Origin: Cystobacter ferrugineus
Lineage (GTDB): Bacteria > Myxococcota > Myxococcia > Myxococcales > Myxococcaceae
Length of the DNA: 64,000 nucleotides
Direction: 5' to 3'
NCBI RefSeq assembly: GCF_001887355.1
Contig: NZ_MPIN01000002.1
Span: forward strand, 744,001-808,000
Shown piece by piece: positions 26,362 through 35,589 of the stretch. How positions within the stretch are numbered: the stretch's first letter is position 1; each line of letters starts with the position of its first letter. Both the position numbers and the translations under genes were made by a program. The notes beneath the pieces were generated by a model, which searched no databases, had not been told where the DNA came from, and saw only the letters and a program-made list of their open reading frames with translations.

Positions 26362-27657
26362 TCAAGTGGCGGATGGCAGGCCCTCGGCCGTCTCCACCAC
26401 CTTCTCCAAGGCCTTGATTCCCTTGCGTTGGCCCACGGCCACCACGGTGAGGTTGTCCCGGGCGAAGTAGCGCCGGGCCACGTCGCGCACCTGGGCCGTG
26501 CTGGCCGCGTCCACCAGGTCCGCGCGCAGGCTGAAGGACTCGGGACGCCGGAACAGCTCGGTTCCCGCGAACCACCCGGACAGCTCTCCTGGAGAATCCT
26601 GGGAAAATTCCAGGAGCATGCGGTGCCGCCGCTTGGCGCGCGCCAGCTCTTCCTCGGCCACCGGCGTGTCGGCCAGTTCACCGAGGACGCGGAACATCTC
26701 GCCCACCACGAGCGAGGCCCGCTCCGGCGCGCTCGCGGCCTCGATCTCGAAGATGCCCGCGTCGTGGAAGGCCTCGAGCGAGGCGTGCACGGAGTAGGCG
26801 AGGCCCCGCTTCTCGACGATCTCGAAGGGCAGCCGGGAGCTCAGCCCGTCGTCGAGGAAGCGGCGCAGCAGTTGGAGGGCGGGCCAGTCCGGGTGGTGCT
26901 CGGGCACGGTGCGGAAGGACAGGCGGAACTCGGTCTGGGCCTCGTCGTGGGTGACGACGTGCAGGCGTGGGCCCCGGGGGGTGAGGGGCGGAGGGAGATC
27001 CTGGCTCTCGGGGCCCTGGGGCAGGCGCGCGAAGTGACGCTCCACGAGCGCGAGCACCTCGTCGCGCTTGACGCGGCCCGCGGCGGACACCACGAGGTTG
27101 CCGGTGACGTAGTGGCGCGCGAAGTGCTCGAGCACCTGCGCATGGGTGAGGGCGGAGACGGACTCGCGCGTGCCGGCGATCTTGAAGGACAGCGGGTGCT
27201 CCGGGAAGAGCAGGCGCTTGGACAGGTTGTCGATGTCGATGTCGCGGCCCTTCTCGTCCACCTCGTCGAGCATCTCCTCGAGGATGATGCTGCGCTCCAC
27301 CTCCATGTCGGTGAGGCGGGGGCGGGTGAGCATGTCGCCGAGGATGGCCAGGCCCACGTCCAGGTGCGCGGGGTGCAGGGGCGTGTAGTAGTAGCCGTGG
27401 TCTCGGGTGGTGACGCCGTTGAGGTTGCCGCCCACCTCCTCCACGGCGGAGTTCATCCGCACGGTGTCGGGCCAGCCCTCGCTGCCGCGGAAGAAGAGGT
27501 GCTCGAGGAAGTGGCTGACGCCGTTGCTGTGCACGGACTCGTGGCGGCTGCCGGTGCGCACGTACACGGCGAGCAGCGCGGTGTGCAGGTGCGGGGTCTC
27601 GATGGTGACGACGCGCAGGCCATTGGGGAGCACGTCGCGGTGGTAGGTGAAGCTCAT
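26362..27657 (-). CDS. M16 family zinc metallopeptidase
   Basis: A pitrilysin-family peptidase of 431 residues. The inverted zinc motif HFLEH (in SNGVSHFLEHLFFRGSEG) and the distal Glu region (MEVERSIILEEMLDEVDEKG) are present, so it should be active. The second, inactive half-domain is at about 215-431. There is no signal peptide, so it is probably cytoplasmic, like the mitochondrial-processing-peptidase-type family. Its ATG (27655-27657) overlaps the TGA of the sensor kinase, so the two are translationally coupled. Confidence 0.92.
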   Translation of the reverse strand: MSFTYHRDVLPNGLRVVTIETPHLHTALLAVYVRTGSRHESVHSNGVSHFLEHLFFRGSEGWPDTVRMNSAVEEVGGNLNGVTTRDHGYYYTPLHPAHLDVGLAILGDMLTRPRLTDMEVERSIILEEMLDEVDEKGRDIDIDNLSKRLLFPEHPLSFKIAGTRESVSALTHAQVLEHFARHYVTGNLVVSAAGRVKRDEVLALVERHFARLPQGPESQDLPPPLTPRGPRLHVVTHDEAQTEFRLSFRTVPEHHPDWPALQLLRRFLDDGLSSRLPFEIVEKRGLAYSVHASLEAFHDAGIFEIEAASAPERASLVVGEMFRVLGELADTPVAEEELARAKRRHRMLLEFSQDSPGELSGWFAGTELFRRPESFSLRADLVDAASTAQVRDVARRYFARDNLTVVAVGQRKGIKALEKVVETAEGLPSAT

Positions 27658-29195
27658 GCGCGGGGAAGCCTGACGAAGAAGGTCGTGCCCCGGCCGGGCT
27701 CGCTCTGACACGAGAGCTCCCCGCCGTGGGCCTGGAGGATCTGCTGACAGACGGCGAGGCCGAGGCCCGTGCCGTCTTCCTTGGTGGTGAAGAAGGGTTC
27801 GAAGATGCGGGAGAGCACCGCCTCGGTCATGCCGCGGCCGGTGTCGCGCAGGGCGACCACCACGTCGCGCGCCTGCACCTGGGTGGCGATGGTGAGCCGT
27901 CCTCCGCCGAGCATGGCCTCGCGGGCGTTGCGCAGGAGGTTGAGGAACACCTGGCGAAGCTGGCCCTCGTCGGCGAGGGCGCGGGGTGGCTCGGGGGACA
28001 GCTCGCGCACCACCTCCACCCCGGCGCGCTCCAGCTCCTCGCGGGAGAAGTCGAGCACGCTGGCGAGCACCTCGGTGACGTCGGTGGGCTCGAGGCTGGG
28101 CCGGGGTGGGCGGGCCATGCGCAGGTACTGCTCGGTCACCTCGGTGAGCCGGTCCACCTGGCGGGTGACGGCGGCGAGGATCTCCCGCGCCTCGCGGGCC
28201 TCTTCGGGCGAGTCGAAGGTGGCGTGCTCGAAGGCGTCCTGCATGAGCTCCACGTTGAGGCCGATGGAGGAGAGGGGATTGCGCACCTCGTGGGCGACCT
28301 GGGCGGAGATGCGGCCCACGGCGGCGAGCTGCTCGGCGCGCATGAGGGCCTCGGCCTGGGCCTTGAGCTGGGCCTCGCGTGCCTGGAGCGAGCGCGCCAT
28401 GGCGTCGAACTCGCGGGCGAGCACGGCCACCTCGTCGTCACCGCGCACGCCCAGTTGGGCGCTGTAGTCGCCGCGGCCGATGCGCGACACGCCCTCGATG
28501 AGGGTGCGTACCGGGCGCAGCGTGCGCGCCGACCAGGCGGTGGCCACGAGGCCCACGATGATGGCGAGCACGGACAGGGTGATGATGGCCAGGCCCGTGC
28601 GGCGCTCGCGATCCTCGGCCCCGTCCACGCGCTCGCGGATGCGGTTGGTGAGGGCGGCGCGCAGGAAGCGGATGTCGCGGCCGATGGCGTTCTCCTGCTG
28701 GCGCAGCTCGGTGGCGGCGCGTGCCACCTCGTCCGCGGGGGGTGACTCGCTGGCGAGCACCGTGAAGACGGCCTCCGCCGCCCGGCCATAGGTGGGGTAG
28801 CGATGGGCCAGCTCGCCCAGGCGCGACTCCAGATCCTGCACGAAGGGCACCTCTCCGGGGGGCGCCAGGGCGCGCACCTCGCGGGCCCGGACGAGCGCGT
28901 CGTTGAGCCGCTCGGACATGAGCGAGGGGACATAGAGCCGGGCGAGCCGGATGAGGGCGCGCCGGGTCTCCGCGTTGCCTTCCTCCAGCAGCCGCTCGGT
29001 GTCCTTCTCCTGGTTGGTGTGGAAGGAGTCGAGCGCGGCGGCGTCCTGGGACAGTTGGAGGTAGCCCTGACTGACCAGACGGATCTCCAGTTGGTTGCGG
29101 TGCAGCTCGGCGACGCTGAACAGGGACACCGCGCCGAAGGTGACGAGCACCACCGCGTAGCCCAGGAAGATGCGGGTGGCGAGTGAGAGCTTCAT
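27654..29195 (-). CDS. HAMP-domain sensor histidine kinase
   Basis: A 513-residue inner-membrane kinase. Transmembrane helix 1 is at about 8-30, followed by a periplasmic four-helix-bundle-like sensor (about 31-200), helix 2 at about 203-223 (AIITLSVLAIIVGLVATAW), HAMP (about 224-275), DHp with H-box VAHEVRNPLSSIGLN, and an ATPase domain with N-box LRNAREAM, G1 DTGRGM and G2 GTGLGLAV. No response regulator is adjacent, so the partner is elsewhere. It overlaps the start of the M16 gene by 4 nt, an unusual kinase-protease coupling. Confidence 0.93.
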   Translation of the reverse strand: MKLSLATRIFLGYAVVLVTFGAVSLFSVAELHRNQLEIRLVSQGYLQLSQDAAALDSFHTNQEKDTERLLEEGNAETRRALIRLARLYVPSLMSERLNDALVRAREVRALAPPGEVPFVQDLESRLGELAHRYPTYGRAAEAVFTVLASESPPADEVARAATELRQQENAIGRDIRFLRAALTNRIRERVDGAEDRERRTGLAIITLSVLAIIVGLVATAWSARTLRPVRTLIEGVSRIGRGDYSAQLGVRGDDEVAVLAREFDAMARSLQAREAQLKAQAEALMRAEQLAAVGRISAQVAHEVRNPLSSIGLNVELMQDAFEHATFDSPEEAREAREILAAVTRQVDRLTEVTEQYLRMARPPRPSLEPTDVTEVLASVLDFSREELERAGVEVVRELSPEPPRALADEGQLRQVFLNLLRNAREAMLGGGRLTIATQVQARDVVVALRDTGRGMTEAVLSRIFEPFFTTKEDGTGLGLAVCQQILQAHGGELSCQSEPGRGTTFFVRLPRA

Positions 29196-29308
29196 CGGGA
29201 AGAGGGCCGCGTTGACCCCGGCCAGAGGGCATCGCTACGCTCGCGCCGGTCCGAGCGCAAGCCCTCTTTCGTGTGAGCCGGGGCCAGCGGACAGCGAAAG
29301 GGTACCTC

Positions 29309-30868
29309 ATGGGGCGGAGCAACAACCGGTGGAACTGGACCGCCGGGAGGAGCGTCGGGCGGGGAAGGGGACGGCGGCTGGGTTGGGGGGCGTTGGCCGT
29401 CGCGGCGCTGGGCGTGCTGGGCGGGTGTGAGACACGTCCTCCCGTGGAACTGCGCACCGAGGCATGCTCCGGGACCCCGGCCCTGCAGGGGGTGTCCTAC
29501 CTGCGCTGGCGCGTCACGGGCGAGGGCATGCCGCCCCGCGAGCACTTCACCCCCGTGGAGGTGGGCGCGTCGGGCGTCCCCGCCCTTCCTCCGGGAAAGG
29601 GCCGGGTGGTGGAGGTGCGGGGGTACACGGCCATGCCGCGGCAGGGGGGACGAGTGGTCGCGGTGGGGCGCTCGCACCCCTTCGAGGTGCCGGGGAGCGG
29701 TGAGGTGCCGACGGTGGCCATCGCCCTGCGCCGGGTGGGGGAGTTCGTTCGGCCGCGGCTCGGCCAGGGCTGCGGGGGACTCGGTGAGGCGCGCGCGGGA
29801 CACACGGCGACGCTGCTGGAGGACGGACGGGTGTTGCTGGCCGGGGGCGTGCGGCTCGGCGCGGATGGGAAGCCCGCCACGGTGTCCACGGTGGAGGTGT
29901 TCGAGCCGGCCACGGGCAGCCTGGAGCGCGTGCCCGCGTTGGACTCGGCCCGGGCCTTCCACACGGCGACGCGGCTGCCGGGAGGCAAGGTGCTGCTGGT
30001 GGGCGGCGAGGAGGAGACACCGGAAGGCACGAGGCCCCTGGCGAGCGCCCGGGTGCTGGATGTGACGGCGGGCACGACGACGCCCGTGGAGGGCTTTCAG
30101 GCGCGTGGCCACCACGCCGCGGCGGCGGATGCGAGTGGGCGGGTGCTCGTGGTGGGGGGCGTGGGGGTGAACGGCGAGGTCGTGTCCGAGGCGGAGGGGT
30201 ATGACGCCGCGACGGGCCGGAGCTTCCAGGTGGGCACGCCGGTGCGGCGGGTGGGGATGGGGGTGCTGCCGGTGGGAGACGGGCGGCGCATCGCCGTGGT
30301 GGGCGGCTCGGATGGGACGACGTTGGTTCCGGAGGTGCTGTACTTCTCGTACCAGGGGGACACCTTCGTCGCGGAGGACACGGGCGAGCGGCTGCGCGAG
30401 CCCCGGCGTGACGCGGCGCTCGTGCCTTTTGGCGGGCCCGGGCGGTTGCTGTACGTGGGGGGCCATTCCTCCGCGGGGGCCGCGAGGACGGACACGCTGT
30501 TGGCCTCCTCGCAGATCGTCTCTCCGGACGCGGCCTCGCGTCAGGGCCAGGGCCCCCAGATCTTCGCCCGGAGCGGACCGTGCGCGGTGGCCCTCCAGGA
30601 TGGACGGGTGCTGACGCTGGGCGGATGGGGCAACTCGCGCCTGGGCGAACTCGCGAGCGACGCCCGTGGAGAGCTGTTCGTGCCTGGCCCGGAAGGGGGC
30701 GCGGCGGGGTTGCTCGGGCTGCCTGGCCTGGAGCGCTCGCGGCACCAGCACACGTGCACGGCGCTGGATGATGGCTCGGTGCTCATCGCGGGCGGGCTGG
30801 AGGAGGAGGGCACCCGGCGCACGACGCTGGATGACCTGCTCCTCTACATGCCCGTGCCGCTGGACTGA
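29309..30868 (+). CDS. Kelch-like beta-propeller lipoprotein
   Basis: A 519-residue secreted lipoprotein. The signal peptide ends in GVLGGC (lipobox Cys about residue 40) after a basic n-region. Residues about 165-510 contain repeated kelch-type blades: GHTATLLEDGRVLLAGG, FHTATRLPGGKVLLVGG, HHAAAADASGRVLVVGG, and a last one near QHTCTALDDGSVLIAGG. Such propellers mediate protein or glycan binding at the surface. The ATG at 29309 is preceded by GAAAGGGT. Single-gene unit, divergent from the histidine kinase. Confidence 0.86.
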   Translation: MGRSNNRWNWTAGRSVGRGRGRRLGWGALAVAALGVLGGCETRPPVELRTEACSGTPALQGVSYLRWRVTGEGMPPREHFTPVEVGASGVPALPPGKGRVVEVRGYTAMPRQGGRVVAVGRSHPFEVPGSGEVPTVAIALRRVGEFVRPRLGQGCGGLGEARAGHTATLLEDGRVLLAGGVRLGADGKPATVSTVEVFEPATGSLERVPALDSARAFHTATRLPGGKVLLVGGEEETPEGTRPLASARVLDVTAGTTTPVEGFQARGHHAAAADASGRVLVVGGVGVNGEVVSEAEGYDAATGRSFQVGTPVRRVGMGVLPVGDGRRIAVVGGSDGTTLVPEVLYFSYQGDTFVAEDTGERLREPRRDAALVPFGGPGRLLYVGGHSSAGAARTDTLLASSQIVSPDAASRQGQGPQIFARSGPCAVALQDGRVLTLGGWGNSRLGELASDARGELFVPGPEGGAAGLLGLPGLERSRHQHTCTALDDGSVLIAGGLEEEGTRRTTLDDLLLYMPVPLD

Positions 30869-30916
30869 CCGCGGGCGCCCCCCTCCCTGGTGCGGAAGGG
30901 GGACGCCGGGCGGGGA

Positions 30917-32011
30917 CTACGGCGTGGCCGGCTTCTCTTCCGGAGCGGAGCCGGTGGCGGCCGGCTCTCCGGAGGCGTCACCGGACGCCGGGGCGGCGGA
31001 CTCGGACGCCGGGGCGGCGGCCTGCTGCTGGGCGGCCTCGGCGGCGGCGCGGGCCCGGGCGGCCTCCTCCACCTTCTGATCGCTGGCGGCCATCTCGTCC
31101 GGCGTCAGCTCGGTGCGCTCGGCCAGCATGCCCGTCTTCTTCTCGAGATCCTTGATGGCCCGGCGCAGCAGATCCCGCTCGAGCAGCGTGCGGTTGAGCC
31201 GCTTCTCCAGGGCCTTGTACTTGTCCTTCACCAGCTCCAGCTCGCTCTTGCTGGCGGAGAAGATGCGCTGCTGCGAATCGGCGCGGCCACGCACGCGCTT
31301 GAGCTCGCGCTCCAGCTCCGCGGCCCGGCTGCGCTCCTTGTTCGCCGTGGCCTCCAGCCGCTCCATCTTCTCGCGGTCGGCGTCGTTCAGCTCGCGGTAG
31401 CGGCGGGCGGCCTTCTCGGGGGCGGCCTCGGCCGAGGCGGCGGCGGGCACCACGGTCGTGGACACGGCCACCACCGGCTCATTCGCCTGGGCCGGAGCGG
31501 AGATCGGCTGCGCGGGAGCGGTCGTGGCGGGAGCGGGGGCGGGCGACGGAGCGGGAGCGGCGCCGCGGCGGCCACCGCGGCCCATCTCCAGCTCGGAGCG
31601 CAACCGCGCGATCTCCGTCTGGGCATCGGCCAGCTCGCCCCGGACCACCTCGAGCTGCAGGGACGCGTTGCGCTCCACCTCGGCGCGCGCCCGGGCCAGG
31701 TCCTTCTCGCCCTTCTCGGCCTCGCGCTGCTCGTAGTTCTTGCGCTTGGCCTGCTTGAGCTGCTCCTTCAGATCCTGGAGCTGCGCGCGCTGCTCCTCCA
31801 GTTCCTTGCGCTTGCGATCCAGATCCGACTCCAGACGCGCACGCACCTTGGCATCCGACTCCGCCAGCTCACCCCTGGCCTTGTTGGCCTGGGGCGCGGC
31901 GATGGCCGGGGCGCCCGTGGGGCGGAAGAGCAGCAGGCCGAGCGTGATCAGGAAGCCCACTGAGACGACGATGAGGAGTGCTACCAGCACGAGGGTGACC
32001 TCCGGGGACAA
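30917..32011 (-). CDS. Membrane-anchored coiled-coil protein
   Basis: A 364-residue protein with one N-terminal transmembrane helix (about 6-29, TLVLVALLIVVSVGFLITLGLLLF). Two coiled-coil blocks follow (about 45-140 and 200-320), separated by a Pro/Ala/Gly-rich linker (APAPSPAPAPATTAPAQP). The C-terminus is low-complexity Ala/Ser/Pro/Glu. The layout resembles TolA-like or scaffold proteins, without a recognisable TolA C-terminal domain. Function unknown. Confidence 0.75.
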   Translation of the reverse strand: MSPEVTLVLVALLIVVSVGFLITLGLLLFRPTGAPAIAAPQANKARGELAESDAKVRARLESDLDRKRKELEEQRAQLQDLKEQLKQAKRKNYEQREAEKGEKDLARARAEVERNASLQLEVVRGELADAQTEIARLRSELEMGRGGRRGAAPAPSPAPAPATTAPAQPISAPAQANEPVVAVSTTVVPAAASAEAAPEKAARRYRELNDADREKMERLEATANKERSRAAELERELKRVRGRADSQQRIFSASKSELELVKDKYKALEKRLNRTLLERDLLRRAIKDLEKKTGMLAERTELTPDEMAASDQKVEEAARARAAAEAAQQQAAAPASESAAPASGDASGEPAATGSAPEEKPATP

Positions 32012-32242
32012 TGCAAAAAGCGGCGCAGCCTAGCGTCACGAAGCGGGACGTCAATAGATGTCATGGGTCGTCCTTCCAGGGGGGGACCCGGCGCCACCCC
32101 GCTCGCATCCCCCTGGAGGCGGCGGGCGAGAGGGTTGGATGACGCGGTGCGGCTCGGAGCGGGAAGGACGGCGGGGGGTTTTGCCGGGGAGCGGAACACG
32201 CGATGCTGGAGGACCGTCTCTTCGTGAAGGAACCCCCGCCTC

Positions 32243-33124
32243 ATGGCTCACCTGGAGCTCAGTCCCAAGGACAACATCTCGAGCTTCCGCAAGCTCGCCA
32301 TCGGAAGCTGGAAGACCGCGTACGACCCGACCGTGTACGGGACGATGACGCTGCGGATGGAGAAGGCGCTGGCCTACATCGAGGCCTTCCGCCAGAAGAC
32401 GGGCATCCGCCTCACCGTCACGCACCTGCTGGCGCGCGCCATGGCCGAGGCCCTGCGCCGCTGCCCCGAGGCCAATGCCATCCTGCGCTTCAACAAGATC
32501 TACCTGCGCAAGCGCATCACCATCTCCATGCTGGTGGTGCAGACGGACGGCGGCAAGGTGGACCTCACCTCGGCGAAGATCGACGACGCGGAGCGCAAGA
32601 CCCTGCGGGAGATCGCCACCGAGCTGGAGATCGCTGTGCAGCGGGTGCGCCAGCGCAAGGACACGATGATGGAGAAGGGCAAGGGGACGGTGCAGAAGGT
32701 GCCCTACCTGCTGCTCAACCTCTTCACCTGGATGATGTCCTTCTTCATGTACACGCTGAACTGGAACATGACGTGGGCGGGCATGCCCTACGACGCGTTC
32801 GGCTCGGCCATCCTCACCAACGTGGGCTCGCTGGGCCTGGACACGGCGTACGTGCCGCTCGTGCCCTACAGCCGCGTGCCCATCCTCATCGCGCCGGGCG
32901 CGGTGAAGGACGCGCCCGTGGTGGAGAACGGCCAGGTGGTGGCGGGGAAGATCATGAACGTGAACGCCACGTTCGATCACCGCTTCATCGACGGGTTCCA
33001 CGCGAGCATCCTCTCCACCACGCTGCGCGAGATGATGGAGGACCCGTTCAAGCACTTCGATCCGCTCGACGAGCTGCCCGTCGAGGGCACCCAGGCTCCC
33101 GCATCCCAGGAGGCCTCGGGGTAG
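32243..33124 (+). CDS. Stand-alone 2-oxoacid dehydrogenase acyltransferase (E2)-like protein
   Basis: A 293-residue protein resembling only the catalytic domain of E2 acyltransferases (CAT superfamily). The active-site motif FDHRFIDG (about 252-259) is intact. The lipoyl and subunit-binding domains are missing, and no E1/E3 genes adjoin. A hydrophobic stretch (about 154-176, PYLLLNLFTWMMSFFMYTLNW) is inserted before the conserved NVGSLGLD segment, unlike classical E2. It could therefore be a membrane-associated acyltransferase with a different acceptor (inference). Start ATG 32243 with an AAGGA upstream. Confidence 0.85.
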   Translation: MAHLELSPKDNISSFRKLAIGSWKTAYDPTVYGTMTLRMEKALAYIEAFRQKTGIRLTVTHLLARAMAEALRRCPEANAILRFNKIYLRKRITISMLVVQTDGGKVDLTSAKIDDAERKTLREIATELEIAVQRVRQRKDTMMEKGKGTVQKVPYLLLNLFTWMMSFFMYTLNWNMTWAGMPYDAFGSAILTNVGSLGLDTAYVPLVPYSRVPILIAPGAVKDAPVVENGQVVAGKIMNVNATFDHRFIDGFHASILSTTLREMMEDPFKHFDPLDELPVEGTQAPASQEASG

Positions 33125-33161
33125 GGCCCCCTCCCGGGGAAGGGGCCCTTCGAGCCCGGGC

Positions 33162-34124
33162 CTACGCCCAGACGCTGCGCCAGGCGCGCGGCGAGCGCGA
33201 GGTGTGGGCGCCCATCTCGCGCAGGCGGCGCACCCGCTCGGGGATGGGCGGGTGCGTGGAGAACAACCCCATGATGGCGCCGCCGGACAGCGGGTTGACG
33301 ATGAACAGGTGCGAGGTGGCCGGCGCCCGGTCATAGGGCATCAGCTCCGCGCCGCGCTCCAGCTTCAGCAACGCGTCCGCCAGGGCATCCGGATCTCCAC
33401 AGAGCTGCGCGCCGGTGGCGTCCGCGCCGTACTCACGCGAGCGGCTCACCGCGAGCTGCAGCAGCGTGGCGGCGATGGGCGCCACGAGCAGCACGCCCAG
33501 GTTGCCGAGCGTGTGGGCGAGCCCGTCCTCGTCATCGTCGCGGCTGAGCAGCGAGCCGCCGAAGAAGAAGAGCATCTGCGCCGCGTAGCTGATGACGCCC
33601 GCGAGCGTGGCCGCCACGGTGCCGATGAGCGTGTCGCGGTTCTTCACGTGCGCCAGCTCGTGCGCGAGCACGCCCTCCAGCTCGCGCTGATCCAGGATGT
33701 CCATGAGGCCCGCCGTCACCGCCACCGCGGCGTGCTCCGGGTTGCGGCCCGTGGCGAACGCGTTGGGCGTCCGGGTGGGCAACAGGTAGATCGCCGGCTT
33801 GGGCATGCCCCCGCGCGCCGCGAGCCGCTCGACCATGGCGTGCAGCCAGGGCGCCTCGGCGTACGACAGCGGCTGCGCCCCGTGCATGGCCAGGGCGATG
33901 CGGTCGCTGAACCAGTACGAGGCGAAGTTCATCACCACGACGAAGAAGCCCGCCACGACGAGCCCCTGGGGCCCGCCCAGCCGCTCACCCACCACGAGCA
34001 GGAGCGCGGTGAGTCCGGCCAGCAGCACCGTCGTCTTCAACGCGTTGCCCAGCCGGTGGCCCCATCCGCCACCGCCCGTGCCCATGGGGGGCAACGACGT
34101 GTTTCGCATCTCTCCAGCACGCAT
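33162..34124 (-). CDS. htpX: HtpX-like M48 zinc metalloprotease
   Basis: Inner-membrane endopeptidase for quality control of membrane proteins. The 320-residue protein has transmembrane helices at about 29-47 and 53-72, the zinc motif VLAHELAHVKNRD, further helices at about 166-190 and 205-228, and the third ligand region SREYGADATGAQL. Family length and layout are normal. It converges on the E2-like gene, and the long non-coding stretch before the mevalonate operon lies behind its start. Confidence 0.94.
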   Translation of the reverse strand: MRAGEMRNTSLPPMGTGGGGWGHRLGNALKTTVLLAGLTALLLVVGERLGGPQGLVVAGFFVVVMNFASYWFSDRIALAMHGAQPLSYAEAPWLHAMVERLAARGGMPKPAIYLLPTRTPNAFATGRNPEHAAVAVTAGLMDILDQRELEGVLAHELAHVKNRDTLIGTVAATLAGVISYAAQMLFFFGGSLLSRDDDEDGLAHTLGNLGVLLVAPIAATLLQLAVSRSREYGADATGAQLCGDPDALADALLKLERGAELMPYDRAPATSHLFIVNPLSGGAIMGLFSTHPPIPERVRRLREMGAHTSRSPRAWRSVWA

Positions 34125-34480
34125 GATGTGGCCTCGTCTTTCCTTTCCCTGGACTCAAGGGGTCTCGAAAGAACGTAAACAGGCGACAGGACGCGTCAAA
34201 TCAGGGGAAAGACGAGAGAGAAGCGATCCACCTGCCTGGCCATCGACCCCTCCGTTGCTCGCCCGCCCCTCGCTCCACCCGGCCCCGAGCAACTCCGCGC
34301 GGTTCGAGGATTCAGAGGATTCATAGGGGCGGCGTACCTTTCCCCTCCTGCCCCGTGGGGCCGGGGCGTGCACGTCGCTTGCGCCTGCCTGCCCGCCTTG
34401 GTAGGGATTCGCGGTCCAGGATAGGCTTGGCGTAATTGTATTTTTTTCAGACCATGGTTCCAAATCAGGGCAGGCGGCAC
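34125..34480. other. Gene-free region upstream of the mevalonate operon
   Basis: No credible gene. It contains a tandem 9-bp repeat (GAGGATTCA twice, 34306-34323) and an AT-rich stretch (34434-34448) just before the operon, the likely site of a promoter. The stretch GTAATTGTATTTTTTT could hold a -10 element, but no convincing -35 can be fixed by eye. The start of htpX is at the left edge, so divergent promoters are expected here. Confidence 0.5.
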
Positions 34481-35542
34481 GTGACGGACGAGGAGGCGAC
34501 AGCGAAGCGCAAGGACGCCCACCTTGATCTGTGTGCGACCGGGGACGTCGAGCCGTTGGGAAACAGCACGTTGCTGGAGGACGTGCGGTTGGTGCACTGC
34601 GCGATGCCGGAGCTTTCGGTGGACGAGGTCGACCTCTCCACGGAGTTCCTGGGCAAGACGCTGCGCTACCCACTGCTCATCACGGGGATGACGGGAGGGA
34701 CGGAGCGGGCCGGGGTGGTGAACCGGGATCTGGCTCTGCTGGCCGAGCGGCATGGGTTGGCCTTTGGCGTGGGCAGTCAGCGCGCCATGGCGGAGAACCC
34801 CCAGGCGGCCGAGTCCTTCCAGGTGCGACGGGTGGCGCCCACGGTGCCGCTGCTCGGCAACATCGGGTTGTACCAGGCCGTGCGCATGGGCGTGGACGGG
34901 GTGCGGCGGCTGGCGGACGCCATTGGCGCCGACGGGATGGCGCTGCACCTCAACGCGGGGCAGGAGCTCACCCAGCCCGAGGGCGACCGGGACTTCCGGG
35001 GCGGCTATCAGATCGTGGAGCAGCTCGTCCGGGCCTTTGGCGCGCGTCTGCTGGTGAAGGAGACGGGGTGCGGCATCGGTCCCGACGTGGCGCGCCGGCT
35101 GGTGGAGCTGGGCGTGCGCAACCTGGACGTGTCGGGTCTGGGGGGCACGTCCTGGGTGCGCGTGGAGCAGCTGCGCGCCGAGGGAGTCCAGGCCCAGGTG
35201 GGCGCCGAGTTCTCCAATTGGGGCATTCCCACCGCGGCGGCCATCGCCTCGGTGCGCCGCGCCGTGGGCTCCGGGACCCGGCTGGTGGCCTCGGGCGGAC
35301 TGCGCACGGGACTGGACGCGGCCAAGGTGATCGCCCTGGGCGCGGACGTGGCCGGCATGGCCCTGCCCCTGTTCCGGGCGCAGCAGGCCGGTGGCGTGGA
35401 GGGGGCGGAGAAGGCTCTCGCCGTCATCCTGGCGTCGCTGCGGCAGGCATTCGTCCTCACGGGCAGCGCGAGCTGTGCGGACCTCCAACGTAAACCCCGA
35501 ATCATCGGGGGGCAGTTGAAGGACTGGCTCGCGACGCTGTAG
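34481..35542 (+). CDS. fni: Isopentenyl-diphosphate delta-isomerase, type 2 (FMN-dependent)
   Basis: Interconverts IPP and DMAPP using FMN and NADPH. The 353-residue protein has AKRKDAHLDL at the N-terminus, LITGMTGGTERAG (FMN-binding), FGVGSQRAM, the HLNAGQEL..PEGDRDF region, VKETGCGIGPDVARRL, DVSGLGGTSW and ASGGLRTGLDAAK. I chose the GTG at 34481 because an AGGCGG ribosome-binding site lies 3 nt upstream. The ATG at 34454 has none, but it is possible. First gene of the mevalonate operon, 47 nt before HMG-CoA reductase. Confidence 0.93.
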   Translation: MTDEEATAKRKDAHLDLCATGDVEPLGNSTLLEDVRLVHCAMPELSVDEVDLSTEFLGKTLRYPLLITGMTGGTERAGVVNRDLALLAERHGLAFGVGSQRAMAENPQAAESFQVRRVAPTVPLLGNIGLYQAVRMGVDGVRRLADAIGADGMALHLNAGQELTQPEGDRDFRGGYQIVEQLVRAFGARLLVKETGCGIGPDVARRLVELGVRNLDVSGLGGTSWVRVEQLRAEGVQAQVGAEFSNWGIPTAAAIASVRRAVGSGTRLVASGGLRTGLDAAKVIALGADVAGMALPLFRAQQAGGVEGAEKALAVILASLRQAFVLTGSASCADLQRKPRIIGGQLKDWLATL

Positions 35543-35589
35543 GAATCTGTTGGGTTTCGCGCAAATGCCGCGTGGAGAAGAGAGAAAGA

